Source: JANOMH01 sp031422295 (lineage in GTDB: Bacteria; Pseudomonadota; Alphaproteobacteria; Rhodobacterales; Rhodobacteraceae). Taken from it: DNA of 56,137 nucleotides. The translations under genes were made by a program, and so were the position numbers. Position 1 is the first letter of the stretch. Each line of letters starts with the position of its first letter. The stretch covers positions 1 to 56,137 of the forward strand of contig JANOQM010000052.1 of NCBI GenBank assembly GCA_031422295.1, written 5' to 3'. The notes under the pieces were generated by a model. It was not told where the DNA came from. It saw nothing but the letters and a program-made list of their open reading frames with translations, and ran no database searches. This document shows, piece after piece, positions 16,049 to 24,251 of the stretch.

Positions 16049-17329
16049 CTATTCTCCCGGAACGAGGGTGGAGGGCAGGGGACGTTTGTCCATGACCTTG
16101 GCCGCCATCAAGGCGGCAATAACGAAAAGGGCGGCTTCGAACAAGAATACCGACCCGAAGGCCTGCGCATCAGTGAGCAGGCGCCGTAGAATATCGACCA
16201 GCAAAGCGCCGGTCAGTCCGCCAAACCCGGCGGCAACAGCTTGCGCTGCACCCCACAGGCCCATCCGCGTACCTTCGCGGTGACCGCGTCCCTGACCGGC
16301 CAGCGCCATCATCGACCCGATCGCGGCGACGGCAAACATGCCGTTGAAAAAGCCCAAGGCGATAATCGCGGGCGCCAGCAAACTTGCCGCATGGAGCGAA
16401 CCGACCAAAGTGATTGCAGCCAGCGCTGCCGCAGAGCCCAGACAACCCGCAATCACCCAATGCCGCAATGCGCCGATCCGCAGGCCAGTGGCCAGAGTGC
16501 CCACCGCCAGCATACCGATGAAAACGCCACCGTTCTGCATACCGGACATGGATGTCGTCTCGCCGGGGGTCATGGCGAAGACCAGCCCGCCAAAGGGTTC
16601 AAGGATCAAATCCTGCATGAAATAAGCGCTCATTGACAGAAAGACGAAGATGGTAAAGTTCCGGGCGCTCGGGTCGGACCACACCTCTGCCAGACCGTCG
16701 CGGAACGATCCGGATTGCGGCTGCCGGATCGCCTGCACGCTGGATTCAATGCCCCAGACAGCCAGCAGTGTCATCAGGAATGCACCGGCGACCACAGTTC
16801 CAACGATCTGTAACAGCACGGCGGGTGAATAGGGGTCCAGCATCGCGCCGACCACACCTGCGGTCATCGCAATGCCAAAGATCATCATCAGCCAGGTGAT
16901 TGTGGCCGCAGCGGCCCGGCGGCGCGGGGCGGTTGCGGTGGCGAGAAGGGCGAGCAGCGAGGTGCCGGATGCGCCGACGCCCAGCCCGATCAGTGCATAG
17001 GCCACAATTGACAGAGCCAGCCCCAAGGCAAACGACGATTGCAACACCACCACTGCACAGGCCGCGCCGAACCCACCCATCGCTAGCGCTGCCATGCCGC
17101 CAATAATCCAGCGGGTCCGCTCACCGCCGGCATCGGATTTGAAGCCCCAATGCGGGCGGCTTAGCTGAATGCCGTAATGCAGGGCTACCAATGCCCCCGG
17201 CAGAACGGCAGGCAGGGCCAGTTCCACAATCATCAGCCGGTTCAGGGTGGATGTGGTCAGGACCACAATCGCGCCAAGGGCCATTTGCACCAGCCCAAGG
17301 CGGATAATCTGTATCCAAGAGAGCGTCAT
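16049..17329 (-). CDS. PucC/LhaA-family transporter-like protein (LhaC, PGC orf428)
   Basis: Membrane protein of 426 residues with about twelve hydrophobic segments, of the PucC/LhaA branch of the major facilitator superfamily, whose members help assemble light-harvesting complexes. The family opening LGLVQMALGAIVVLTTSTLNRLMIVELALPA is present, with HWGFKSDAGGERTRW replacing the LhaA version FKSDNYRSAIGWKRVPY. Its place between bchG and bchP is that of orf428 (lhaC, sometimes bch2) in R. sphaeroides. Whether it moves bacteriochlorophyll to apoproteins is inference. It starts next to the bchG stop and is almost flush with bchP. Confidence 0.88.
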   Translation of the reverse strand: MTLSWIQIIRLGLVQMALGAIVVLTTSTLNRLMIVELALPAVLPGALVALHYGIQLSRPHWGFKSDAGGERTRWIIGGMAALAMGGFGAACAVVVLQSSFALGLALSIVAYALIGLGVGASGTSLLALLATATAPRRRAAAATITWLMMIFGIAMTAGVVGAMLDPYSPAVLLQIVGTVVAGAFLMTLLAVWGIESSVQAIRQPQSGSFRDGLAEVWSDPSARNFTIFVFLSMSAYFMQDLILEPFGGLVFAMTPGETTSMSGMQNGGVFIGMLAVGTLATGLRIGALRHWVIAGCLGSAAALAAITLVGSLHAASLLAPAIIALGFFNGMFAVAAIGSMMALAGQGRGHREGTRMGLWGAAQAVAAGFGGLTGALLVDILRRLLTDAQAFGSVFLFEAALFVIAALMAAKVMDKRPLPSTLVPGE

Positions 17330-18247
17330 TTACATCCCCCCCAAGGTTCTGATCGCAAAGGCGCTGATCATCATGCCGCTGATATAAAACACAATTCCGG
17401 TGCCGTTATACCACGGCGCCTTGCCCTTTGGGTCACGCAGCAGAACCCGCATCGCGGCCAGTTGCGCCAGCAATACTGCGGCCACACCCAGGGCATGCCA
17501 CGGGCGGCCCCATGTGAACAGCAGCCCGATCACTGCGACTTGCGGGATGGACATGACCCAACAGGCCAGCCGCGCCGCCTGTTCTGGCCCCAGTGTTACA
17601 GGCAGGGAATTCAGTCCCATCTGCCTGTCGCCTTCCAGCGCTTTGAAATCATTCAGCGTCATGATCCCATGTGCGCCGATGCCGTAAAGCAACGCGATGA
17701 TGATGACTTGCAACGATGGCGCACCGGCGGCCAGAACGGCAGCGCCAGTAAACCACGGCAGGGTTTCATAGGCCAACCCGCACAGCCCCGGCCCCCACCA
17801 ACCCGACCGTTTGGCGCGGATCGGTTCGGCGGAATAGGCCCAGGCGGCAACGACGCCGACCACAGTCGCGCCAAACCCCCAAGGGCCCAAAAGTGAACCG
17901 ACAGCCAGCGAAAGAACTGTCATCGCCAGCGCAATCCACAGCCCCCAGCGGCCCGGAATGCGCCCCGATGGAATGGGGCGGTCGGGTTCGTTGATCGCAT
18001 CGACAAACCGGTCACACCAGTCATTGGCGGCTTGGCTCATGCCGCAGACGACCGGCCCGGCCAATAAAACCCCGATGATAATAAGGCCCCAATGCCCGGC
18101 TGGCGCTATTCCGGCCGATACGATGCCGCATAGATAGGCCCACATCGGCGGGAACCATGTGATCGGCTTAATCAGGCGCAACATGGCCCGTGGTTCGGGC
18201 CAGCGGCGGGCAGGCAAATGCGGGCTAATGTCAGAAGTCAGGCTCAT
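17330..18247 (-). CDS. bchG: BchG, bacteriochlorophyll synthase
   Basis: UbiA-family membrane prenyltransferase (305 residues) that esterifies bacteriochlorophyllide a with geranylgeranyl or phytyl diphosphate. The first Asp-rich motif is ANDWCDRFVDAINEPDRPIPSG and the second NDFKALEGDRQMG; about eight hydrophobic helices are seen. It is the first gene of the bchG-lhaC-bchP-idi operon. Two PpsR operators lie directly upstream, between its start and the end of ppsR. Confidence 0.96.
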   Translation of the reverse strand: MSLTSDISPHLPARRWPEPRAMLRLIKPITWFPPMWAYLCGIVSAGIAPAGHWGLIIIGVLLAGPVVCGMSQAANDWCDRFVDAINEPDRPIPSGRIPGRWGLWIALAMTVLSLAVGSLLGPWGFGATVVGVVAAWAYSAEPIRAKRSGWWGPGLCGLAYETLPWFTGAAVLAAGAPSLQVIIIALLYGIGAHGIMTLNDFKALEGDRQMGLNSLPVTLGPEQAARLACWVMSIPQVAVIGLLFTWGRPWHALGVAAVLLAQLAAMRVLLRDPKGKAPWYNGTGIVFYISGMMISAFAIRTLGGM

Positions 18248-18249
18248 AC

Positions 18250-18267
18250 TGTCAGTCTAGCGAGACA
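18250..18267. promoter_or_regulatory. PpsR operator, bchG-proximal
   Basis: TGTCAGTCTAGCGAGACA fits TGT-N12-ACA and ends 3 nt from the bchG start, so it overlaps the start of the message. Confidence 0.8.
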
Positions 18268-18284
18268 GGCGCAGAGTCGGCAAG

Positions 18285-18302
18285 TGTAAACTGAACTAGA
18301 CA
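18285..18302. promoter_or_regulatory. PpsR operator, bchG-distal
   Basis: TGTAAACTGAACTAGACA fits TGT-N12-ACA. It is 17 nt from the proximal operator, a larger gap than at bchC, and 12 nt beyond the ppsR stop. Confidence 0.75.
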
Positions 18303-18314
18303 GTCAGGGCCGGA

Positions 18315-19730
18315 TCAGTCGCCTTTGACCAGCAGATCGTATTTGCGCAGTTTCACGTATAGCGACTGCCGCGAAAGCCCCAACATTTCGGCGGCGGCCA
18401 CACGATTGTTCATGGTCAGATGCACGGCGGTTTCGATGCACATCTTTTCCACCACATCGGTGGTCTGCGCCACAATGTCGCGCAATGTGGCGGACCCGAC
18501 CAGATCCATGATCGATTTGCCCTGATCAGCGGTCATCGCGGGGCTGGCGGGCCGGCTGGCATCGGGCAGCCCGGAATCGCGGATCACAAAGGCATAAAGC
18601 GTGTCAGTTCCCGCGACGATGCAGGTGGCCGCAATTTCGACAGCGCGAGCCGCACTGAATTCCCCCGCGACCTTCGTCGGATACAGGCGCAACCGGCCTG
18701 TGCGGGCGGCATTTTCGATCAGCACTTTCAGATCAACCGACCCGCGCTGCAGATAATCCGCCAGACTGCGGCCTTTGACGTTCAGGTCATGGGCGACATC
18801 GACCAGATCAAGAAAGCTCTCGTTGGCAGATAGGATCACGCCCGCAGCATCGGCAAAAACAATCGCGTCCGGTCCCAATAAAAACAAGGCATCCAGCCCG
18901 ATGGCAAGGCTGTCGGCCTGTGCAGCGTCCACAGCCTCTACCTCGATCCGGCATAACAGCAGGCGCTCACCAGCCGCGCGGAACAATGTGGGGCTGATCA
19001 AAACCGGCGTGCCGCCGCGGCGCATTACGGCTTTGACAGGGATCGCGCGGTCGGCAGTGGCTTGAATCGCCAAAGCCTCAAGCAGATCGCCGCGTTTGCG
19101 CAATTCAAACTCTGCAGCCATGGAACTGCCAACCAGTTCTTCGCGGCTGCGGTCCAGATAGGCCGCAGCAATCGAATTTGTCTCGGTGATCTTGCCTGAT
19201 TGCAAAGCGACGTAAATCAATGCCTCGCGGGTCGATTCCATCAGCACACGAAACCGCGTGTCAAATTCGCGCTGTGCCTCATAGTCCCGCTCAAGCGCCA
19301 TCTGCGCCCTGACCAGTTGTTGCTGCATTTCGGCGACCGGGCGCATGTCGCGGCCCAGCAACAAGATTGCACCATCGGGACCGATGCGGTGAAACGAATA
19401 GCGGATCGGAAATTCCCACCGCCCGACCGTATCAACGTGGTTCAATTCGACAGGACGCATGCGTCGCGCCCCGGCCAGATATTCGGCCAGCCGCGCATTG
19501 AACTTGCTGACACTTTCCACGGTTAGCACTTCGCGGACATCTTTGCCATCCCAGTGGTCGAGCCGCTGAAAAAAGTCCTGGGTCGGGTTCGCCAGAACTG
19601 ACAATATCTGACCGTTGTCGGAAACGACGATCCCAAGGTCGGATATTTCCGCGATTATATCGCCAAGGATTTCAGGTGCGACCAAAGGAATAGCGCCACC
19701 GTTCCAGTATTTTGTGCCGCGCGATGTCAC
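18315..19730 (-). CDS. ppsR: PpsR/CrtJ, redox-responsive repressor of photosynthesis genes
   Basis: Aerobic repressor of bch, crt and puc genes, 471 residues: an N-terminal region and two PAS domains, then a C-terminal Fis-type helix-turn-helix (RVAAAEMLGLSRQSLYVKLR, about residues 443-462) that reads TGT-N12-ACA. The two cysteines reported as redox-active in R. sphaeroides PpsR have counterparts at C260 (RLLLCRIEV) and C431 (VEKMCIETA). The start is GTG at 19730 (VTSRGTKYWNGGAIPLVAPEILGD), forming a 4-nt GTGA overlap with ppaA; a longer in-frame start at 19820 lies inside ppaA and lacks family similarity. No PpsR site was seen before ppaA-ppsR except a weak one at 20598. Confidence 0.96.
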   Translation of the reverse strand: MTSRGTKYWNGGAIPLVAPEILGDIIAEISDLGIVVSDNGQILSVLANPTQDFFQRLDHWDGKDVREVLTVESVSKFNARLAEYLAGARRMRPVELNHVDTVGRWEFPIRYSFHRIGPDGAILLLGRDMRPVAEMQQQLVRAQMALERDYEAQREFDTRFRVLMESTREALIYVALQSGKITETNSIAAAYLDRSREELVGSSMAAEFELRKRGDLLEALAIQATADRAIPVKAVMRRGGTPVLISPTLFRAAGERLLLCRIEVEAVDAAQADSLAIGLDALFLLGPDAIVFADAAGVILSANESFLDLVDVAHDLNVKGRSLADYLQRGSVDLKVLIENAARTGRLRLYPTKVAGEFSAARAVEIAATCIVAGTDTLYAFVIRDSGLPDASRPASPAMTADQGKSIMDLVGSATLRDIVAQTTDVVEKMCIETAVHLTMNNRVAAAEMLGLSRQSLYVKLRKYDLLVKGD

Positions 19731-20566
19731 TTTTGGCGTCCACGTTTGTGGCGGGCAATCATGCCACGACCCAGTTTCGACAGGGCAGGCGAACGGGGTT
19801 GTGACTGCTGCAGGCCGCAATGGTGCAACGCTTGATCTAGGTCACTGGTGACAAGATCCGCCCCGGTAATGCCTTTTATATCAATGCTGGTGGCGCAATT
19901 CGTGCCGCCAATCACAATCGGCGGTATCCGGCCCCGCGTCGCGCGAATGGCATTGACCATAAGGCGCAGCGGCTCTGTCTGGTCGCCCACGGATGACGAA
20001 ATCAGCACAGCATCGAACCGATACTTGCGCAACAACGCCCCAATTTCAGCTGGTTCTATGCCAATAACCATCCGTACTGACACACCCTTGCGGCGCAATT
20101 GGCCCAAAACGAGTCTGGCCCCAAAAGTATGGTCAATGTTGGCCCCGACCAGCAGCAACACGGTCGGTCCGTCAGTTGCGGCGTCAAGCTCGGATGACCA
20201 TTCCGGCCCCAGTTCAAGCAGGACACGCTGCAGTCGGGCGACACCAATCGTCACCTGCGAAAAGCTTCTTTGGTCATCGCTCCAATCGGCACCCAACTGC
20301 CGGGCAACCGCAGGCAGGTAGTGGTCGGCTATTTGCAAGTCGCTGATCGACGCGGCCCTAAACGCGGCCAACACCGGCGCAAAAGCCGTGGGTTCATCGC
20401 TGAGTGATGCATCATACAAAGCAGCACAGAGGGCTGCGTCAATTTCAAACGGACCTGTATCTGGTGACAACCGCAAGTCTGCAACACTTTCTGACGCCAG
20501 TTCAAAGATACTGCCACCATACTGTTCAAGCACATCTCGGGAACCCGTCTGAGGGCTTTCCAACAT
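19727..20566 (-). CDS. ppaA: PpaA/AerR, cobalamin/heme-sensing antirepressor of PpsR
   Basis: Partner of PpsR that relieves repression; homologues bind cobalamin (AerR) or haem (SCHIC domain of PpaA). The 279 residues contain a helical region (HYLPAVARQLGADWSDDQRS, FSQVTIGVARLQRVL) followed by a Rossmann-like B12-binding fold with the signature DHTFGARLVLGQLRRKG, then VLISSSVGDQTE and PPIVIGGTNC, the counterparts of the SxV and GG motifs of B12 domains. ATG 20566 has GGAG 7 nt upstream; an in-frame ATG at 20596 is possible but has no ribosome site. It overlaps ppsR by GTGA, so activator and repressor are made together. Confidence 0.93.
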   Translation of the reverse strand: MLESPQTGSRDVLEQYGGSIFELASESVADLRLSPDTGPFEIDAALCAALYDASLSDEPTAFAPVLAAFRAASISDLQIADHYLPAVARQLGADWSDDQRSFSQVTIGVARLQRVLLELGPEWSSELDAATDGPTVLLLVGANIDHTFGARLVLGQLRRKGVSVRMVIGIEPAEIGALLRKYRFDAVLISSSVGDQTEPLRLMVNAIRATRGRIPPIVIGGTNCATSIDIKGITGADLVTSDLDQALHHCGLQQSQPRSPALSKLGRGMIARHKRGRQK

Positions 20567-20597
20567 CCTGAGTCTCCAACCGCCATTACGCGTCAAC

Positions 20598-20615
20598 TGT
20601 CATCTTCGCTGGACG
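20598..20615. promoter_or_regulatory. degenerate PpsR-like site upstream of ppaA
   Basis: TGTCATCTTCGCTGGACG has TGT-N12-ACG, one base off the consensus, 32 nt before the ppaA start. It could give weak autoregulation of ppaA-ppsR. Chance occurrence is not excluded. Confidence 0.3.
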
Positions 20616-20653
20616 CATAGCAGCACTATCATTGTCGTTTAGGCCCTAAGGAA

Positions 20654-20671
20654 TGTCAAAGCAAATTGACA
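20654..20671. promoter_or_regulatory. PpsR operator, distal, in the ppaA-bchF intergenic region
   Basis: TGTCAAAGCAAATTGACA is a strong TGT-N12-ACA match, 88 nt from the ppaA start and 178 nt from bchF, so it could serve either gene or pair with the site at 20777. Confidence 0.8.
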
Positions 20672-20776
20672 TTATCCAGTCTGCCAACCTTGTGCCAATC
20701 ATTTTTTATATGTTTTTCATATGGTAAGCCGAAAAAGTGCTGCCCCATGCCTCGGTGCAAATTTAAGCTGCAAATG

Positions 20777-20794
20777 TGTAAGATAAAGTTGACA
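20777..20794. promoter_or_regulatory. PpsR operator overlapping the bchF promoter
   Basis: TGTAAGATAAAGTTGACA fits TGT-N12-ACA. Its TTGACA (20789-20794) is followed after 18 nt by TAAACT (20813-20818), a plausible -35/-10 pair, so bound PpsR would cover the promoter. The 282-nt ppaA-bchF gap is otherwise AT-rich, including ATATG-TTTTT-CATAT near 20711, and holds no ORF. Confidence 0.8.
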
Positions 20795-20848
20795 CTCTCC
20801 CCTGCTGACCCCTAAACTTTGGCAAGAGATCACGGTGGGGGAGCCACG

Positions 20849-21391
20849 ATGCCAGCGACGGCAATATCACAACAGGCCACACCGGTGGTTCGCCACCGGC
20901 TGTATACCGAGGCCGAGCGTATGCGCCGTGATGGAACTGTCTGGACAGTGGTGCAGGGCGTCTTGGCGCCGATCCAGTTTGCGATCTTTCTGGTCTCACT
21001 TGCACTGGTCCTGCGCTATCTGGCGACCGGTGCCGGATATGACGCCGCGACCGTTTCTGTGGTGGTCAAGACCTTGGCGCTTTACCTGATCATGATTACC
21101 GGCGCGATCTGGGAAAAAGTGGTCTTTGGCCAGTATCTTTTCGCCCCCGCCTTCTTTTGGGAAGACGTGTTCAGCTTTGCTGTGATCGCCCTGCATACCC
21201 TTTATTTATATGGGCTTTTCAGTGGTGCCTTTGGCCCTGACAAGTTGATGTATATCGCGCTATTGGCCTATGCGACCTATGTCATTAATGCCGGACAGTT
21301 TTTGTGGAAACTGCGCCGCGCCCGGCTGGATTATGCCAATGCGACGACCGCCGTGGCCCGCCAGAACAATGCCGGGCAGGTACCCGCTTGA
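20849..21391 (+). CDS. bchF: BchF, 3-vinyl bacteriochlorophyllide hydratase
   Basis: Membrane-bound hydratase (180 residues) that adds water to the C-3 vinyl group of the chlorin, producing the hydroxyethyl substrate later oxidised by BchC. The protein has four or so hydrophobic stretches and the conserved GAIWEKVVFGQYLFAPAFFW and EDVFSFAVIALHTLYLYGL. ATG 20849 follows GGGGGAG at ideal spacing; an upstream TTG at 20819 was rejected because it overlaps the promoter. It heads the long bchFNBHLM-lhaA-puh run. Confidence 0.95.
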   Translation: MPATAISQQATPVVRHRLYTEAERMRRDGTVWTVVQGVLAPIQFAIFLVSLALVLRYLATGAGYDAATVSVVVKTLALYLIMITGAIWEKVVFGQYLFAPAFFWEDVFSFAVIALHTLYLYGLFSGAFGPDKLMYIALLAYATYVINAGQFLWKLRRARLDYANATTAVARQNNAGQVPA

Positions 21392-22680
21392 ACGCGCCCT
21401 TGCCCCAACTGACCCTGCCTGCGGGCGGCGGCTGCCGCACGTCCCCGGTGTTGAAAGAGCGCGGCCAGCGTGAGGTTTTCTGCGGGTTGACCGGAATCAT
21501 CTGGTTGCACCGCAAGATGCAGGATGCGTTCTTTCTGGTCGTCGGGTCGCGTACCTGCGCCCATCTGTTGCAATCCGCCGCTGGCGTGATGATTTTCGCC
21601 GAACCCCGATTCGGGACGGCTATCTTGGAAGAAACTGATCTGGCCGGGATGGCCGATGCGCAAAAAGAGATTGACCGCGTTGTGGCCCAACTTCTGGCCC
21701 GCCGCCCCGACATCCGGCAGTTGTTTCTGGTCGGCTCTTGCCCCTCCGAAGTCATCAAGATCGACCTGTCCCGCGCCGCCGAGCGCCTGTCCGCCGCCCA
21801 CGCCCCCCGCGTTCGAGTGCTGAACTACTCCGGCTCGGGCATTGAAACCACCTTCACCCAAGGCGAGGATGCGGCGCTGGCCAGCATGGTCCCGGTTCTG
21901 GCCGAAACAACGGCCCGCGAATTGCTGGTCGTCGGTGCGCTGCCCGACGTGGTCGAGGACCAAATGCTTGGTATGTTGGCCGCCATGGGCATCGGCCCGG
22001 TCCGCTGCCTGCCCGCGCACCGGATTGACGCGGAAACCGGCGTTGGCCCCAACACCGTGTTTGCGCTGGTCCAACCCTTCCTCGGCGACACCCACGCCGC
22101 CCTGATCAAGCGTGGGGCCCGACACATTCAGGCCGTTTTCCCGTTCGGCGAAGAAGGCACAACCGCCTGGCTGGCCGCGGTCGCCGCCGAATTCGGCGTG
22201 TCGGCTAAGGTATTCGCGCAAGTCACCGACGCCCCCCGTGTACGTGCCCGTAAGGCCATCGCGCAGGCCGCCGAAACGCTGCAAGGCAAGTCGGTGTTCT
22301 TTTTCCCCGACAGCCAGCTTGAAATCCCGCTTGCCCGATTCCTGACCCGCGAATGCGGCATGACGGCGATCGAGGTCGGCAGCCCGTATATCCATGATGC
22401 GCTTGTCGGCCCCGATCTGGACCTGCTCCCCTTGGGTCCGCAGATCAGCGAAGGCCAGGATGTTGAAAAACAACTCGACCGCGCCCGCGCCGCCCGGCCT
22501 GACCTGACGGTCTGTGGCCTTGGGCTGGCGAACCCGTTGGAGGCCGAAGGGCTGTCGACCAAATGGGCCATCGAACTGGTGTTTACCCCTGTGCATTTCT
22601 ACGAACAGGCGGGCGATCTGGCCGGGCTGTTTTCCCGCCCCCTACGCCGCAAGGCCCTGCTGCGGGTGGCGGCAGAATGA
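21388..22680 (+). CDS. bchN: BchN, light-independent protochlorophyllide reductase subunit N
   Basis: NifD-like subunit of the dark-operative protochlorophyllide oxidoreductase (DPOR); with BchB it forms the catalytic tetramer reducing ring D. Cluster-ligand cysteines sit in EVFCGLTGIIWLH, GSRTCAHLLQSAAG and VGSCPSEVIK, as in the family. I chose TTG at 21388, which overlaps the bchF stop (TTGA) with GCAGG upstream and gives 430 residues, close to other BchN; a longer frame from 21304 would overlap bchF by 88 nt with foreign sequence. It overlaps bchB by ATGA. Confidence 0.95.
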   Translation: MNAPLPQLTLPAGGGCRTSPVLKERGQREVFCGLTGIIWLHRKMQDAFFLVVGSRTCAHLLQSAAGVMIFAEPRFGTAILEETDLAGMADAQKEIDRVVAQLLARRPDIRQLFLVGSCPSEVIKIDLSRAAERLSAAHAPRVRVLNYSGSGIETTFTQGEDAALASMVPVLAETTARELLVVGALPDVVEDQMLGMLAAMGIGPVRCLPAHRIDAETGVGPNTVFALVQPFLGDTHAALIKRGARHIQAVFPFGEEGTTAWLAAVAAEFGVSAKVFAQVTDAPRVRARKAIAQAAETLQGKSVFFFPDSQLEIPLARFLTRECGMTAIEVGSPYIHDALVGPDLDLLPLGPQISEGQDVEKQLDRARAARPDLTVCGLGLANPLEAEGLSTKWAIELVFTPVHFYEQAGDLAGLFSRPLRRKALLRVAAE

Positions 22681-24251
22681 AACTGACCGTCTGGACATAC
22701 GAAGGCCCGCCGCATGTTGGCGCGATGCGTGTCGCCACCGCAATGAAGGGTCTGCATTACGTGTTGCACGCGCCGCAGGGCGACACTTATGCCGACCTGC
22801 TGTTCACCATGATCGAACGGCGCAACCACCGCCCGCCGGTCACTTATACCACTTTTCAGGCCCGCGATCTGGGGTCCGATACCGCCACTTTGTTCAAAAC
22901 CGCCGCCACCGAGGCTGTTGCCCGGTTCAACCCCCAAGCGATCATCGTGGGCGCGTCCTGCACTGCCGAACTGATTCAGGACGATCCGGGTGGTCTGGCC
23001 GAGGCTTTGGGCCTGTCGATCCCGGTAATCCCGCTGGAATTGCCCAGCTATCAGCGCAAGGAAAACTTTGGCGCGGACGAGACGTTTTTGCAGGTTTGCC
23101 GCCACCTGAGCCAACCGCAGGACCGGACTGCACAAATCACCTGTAATATCCTCGGAGCCACGGCGCTGGGTTTCCGCCACCGCGATGATGTCGAAGAAAT
23201 CACCGGGTTGCTGGCCGATCTGGGCATCGACGTGAATGTCGCGGCCCCCCTTGGCGCCACCCCCGCCCATATCGCCCGCCTGTCAGCCGCGCATTTCAAC
23301 GTGTTGCTGTATCCGGAAACCGGGGAAAGTGCTGCCCGCTGGCTGGAAAAGACCCACGCCCAGCCCTATACCAAGATCGTTCCCATCGGTGTTGGGGCCA
23401 CCCGCGATTTCATCGCGGAAGTCGCCAAAATCATCGGCAAGACACTGAAAGCCGACGAATCCCGCCTGCGCCAGCCATGGTGGACCCGGTCGGTTGACAG
23501 CACCTATCTGACCGGCAAGCGCGTGTTCATTTTCGGTGACGGCACCCATGTTGCCGCAGCCGCCCGGATTGCGCGGGACGAGATGGGGTTCGAGGTTGCG
23601 GGGCTTGGGTGTTATAACCGCGAAATGGCCCGCGCCATCCGGGCGCTGGCCAAGGATTTCGGGCTGGAGCCGCTGATCACCGACGACTATCTGGAGGTTG
23701 AGGCGGCGATTGAAGCGTTGGCCCCCGAGATGATCCTTGGCACCCAGATGGAGCGGCATATCGGCAAACGCTTGGGCATCCCCTGCGCCGTGATTTCTGC
23801 CCCGGTGCATGTGCAGGATTTCCCCGCCCGCTATTCGCCGCAGATGGGGTTTGAGGGTGCCAATGTCATATTCGACACCTGGATTCATCCGCTTGTGATG
23901 GGGTTGGAAGAACACCTTTTGACCATGTTCCGCGATGATTTTGAATTTCATGACGCGGCGGGCGCGAGCCATCATGGCGGGCATGTGCCGAAGGCGGTGG
24001 AAAGAGAAGAACTTTCAAATGCCTCCGGCGGGGATATTTTCGAACAAAAGAATGCGGAAGACAAAAAGAAAGGTGCGGTCGACAGTGAAAACATCATCTG
24101 GCTGTCCGATGCCGAGCGCGAGTTGAAGAAAATCCCGTTCTTCGTGCGTGGCAAGGCCCGCCGTAATACCGAAACTTTCGCCCTGCAAAAGGGCATTCAC
24201 GAGATCAGCATCGACACTTTGTACGAGGCAAAGGCCCATTATGCGCGATGA
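22677..24251 (+). CDS. bchB: BchB, light-independent protochlorophyllide reductase subunit B
   Basis: NifK-like subunit of DPOR, 524 residues. It has MKLTVWTYEGPPHVGAMRVA at the N-terminus, GASCTAEL in the substrate-cluster region, and a C-terminal PCP_red domain (WLSDAERELKKIPFFVRGKA). The linker between the main domain and PCP_red contains ASGGDIFEQKN (residues 449-459), which is a copy of the dispersed repeat read in frame. Linkers in this place vary among BchB proteins, so function is probably kept. It overlaps bchN by 4 nt and bchH by 11 nt. Confidence 0.96.
   Translation: MKLTVWTYEGPPHVGAMRVATAMKGLHYVLHAPQGDTYADLLFTMIERRNHRPPVTYTTFQARDLGSDTATLFKTAATEAVARFNPQAIIVGASCTAELIQDDPGGLAEALGLSIPVIPLELPSYQRKENFGADETFLQVCRHLSQPQDRTAQITCNILGATALGFRHRDDVEEITGLLADLGIDVNVAAPLGATPAHIARLSAAHFNVLLYPETGESAARWLEKTHAQPYTKIVPIGVGATRDFIAEVAKIIGKTLKADESRLRQPWWTRSVDSTYLTGKRVFIFGDGTHVAAAARIARDEMGFEVAGLGCYNREMARAIRALAKDFGLEPLITDDYLEVEAAIEALAPEMILGTQMERHIGKRLGIPCAVISAPVHVQDFPARYSPQMGFEGANVIFDTWIHPLVMGLEEHLLTMFRDDFEFHDAAGASHHGGHVPKAVEREELSNASGGDIFEQKNAEDKKKGAVDSENIIWLSDAERELKKIPFFVRGKARRNTETFALQKGIHEISIDTLYEAKAHYAR
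24021..24053 (+). repeat. dispersed repeat, copy C, embedded in bchB
   Basis: GCCTCCGGCGGGGATATTTT followed by CGAACAAAAGAATG, the same core as copies B and D, translated in the bchB frame as ASGGDIFEQKN without breaking the gene. Confidence 0.75.
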
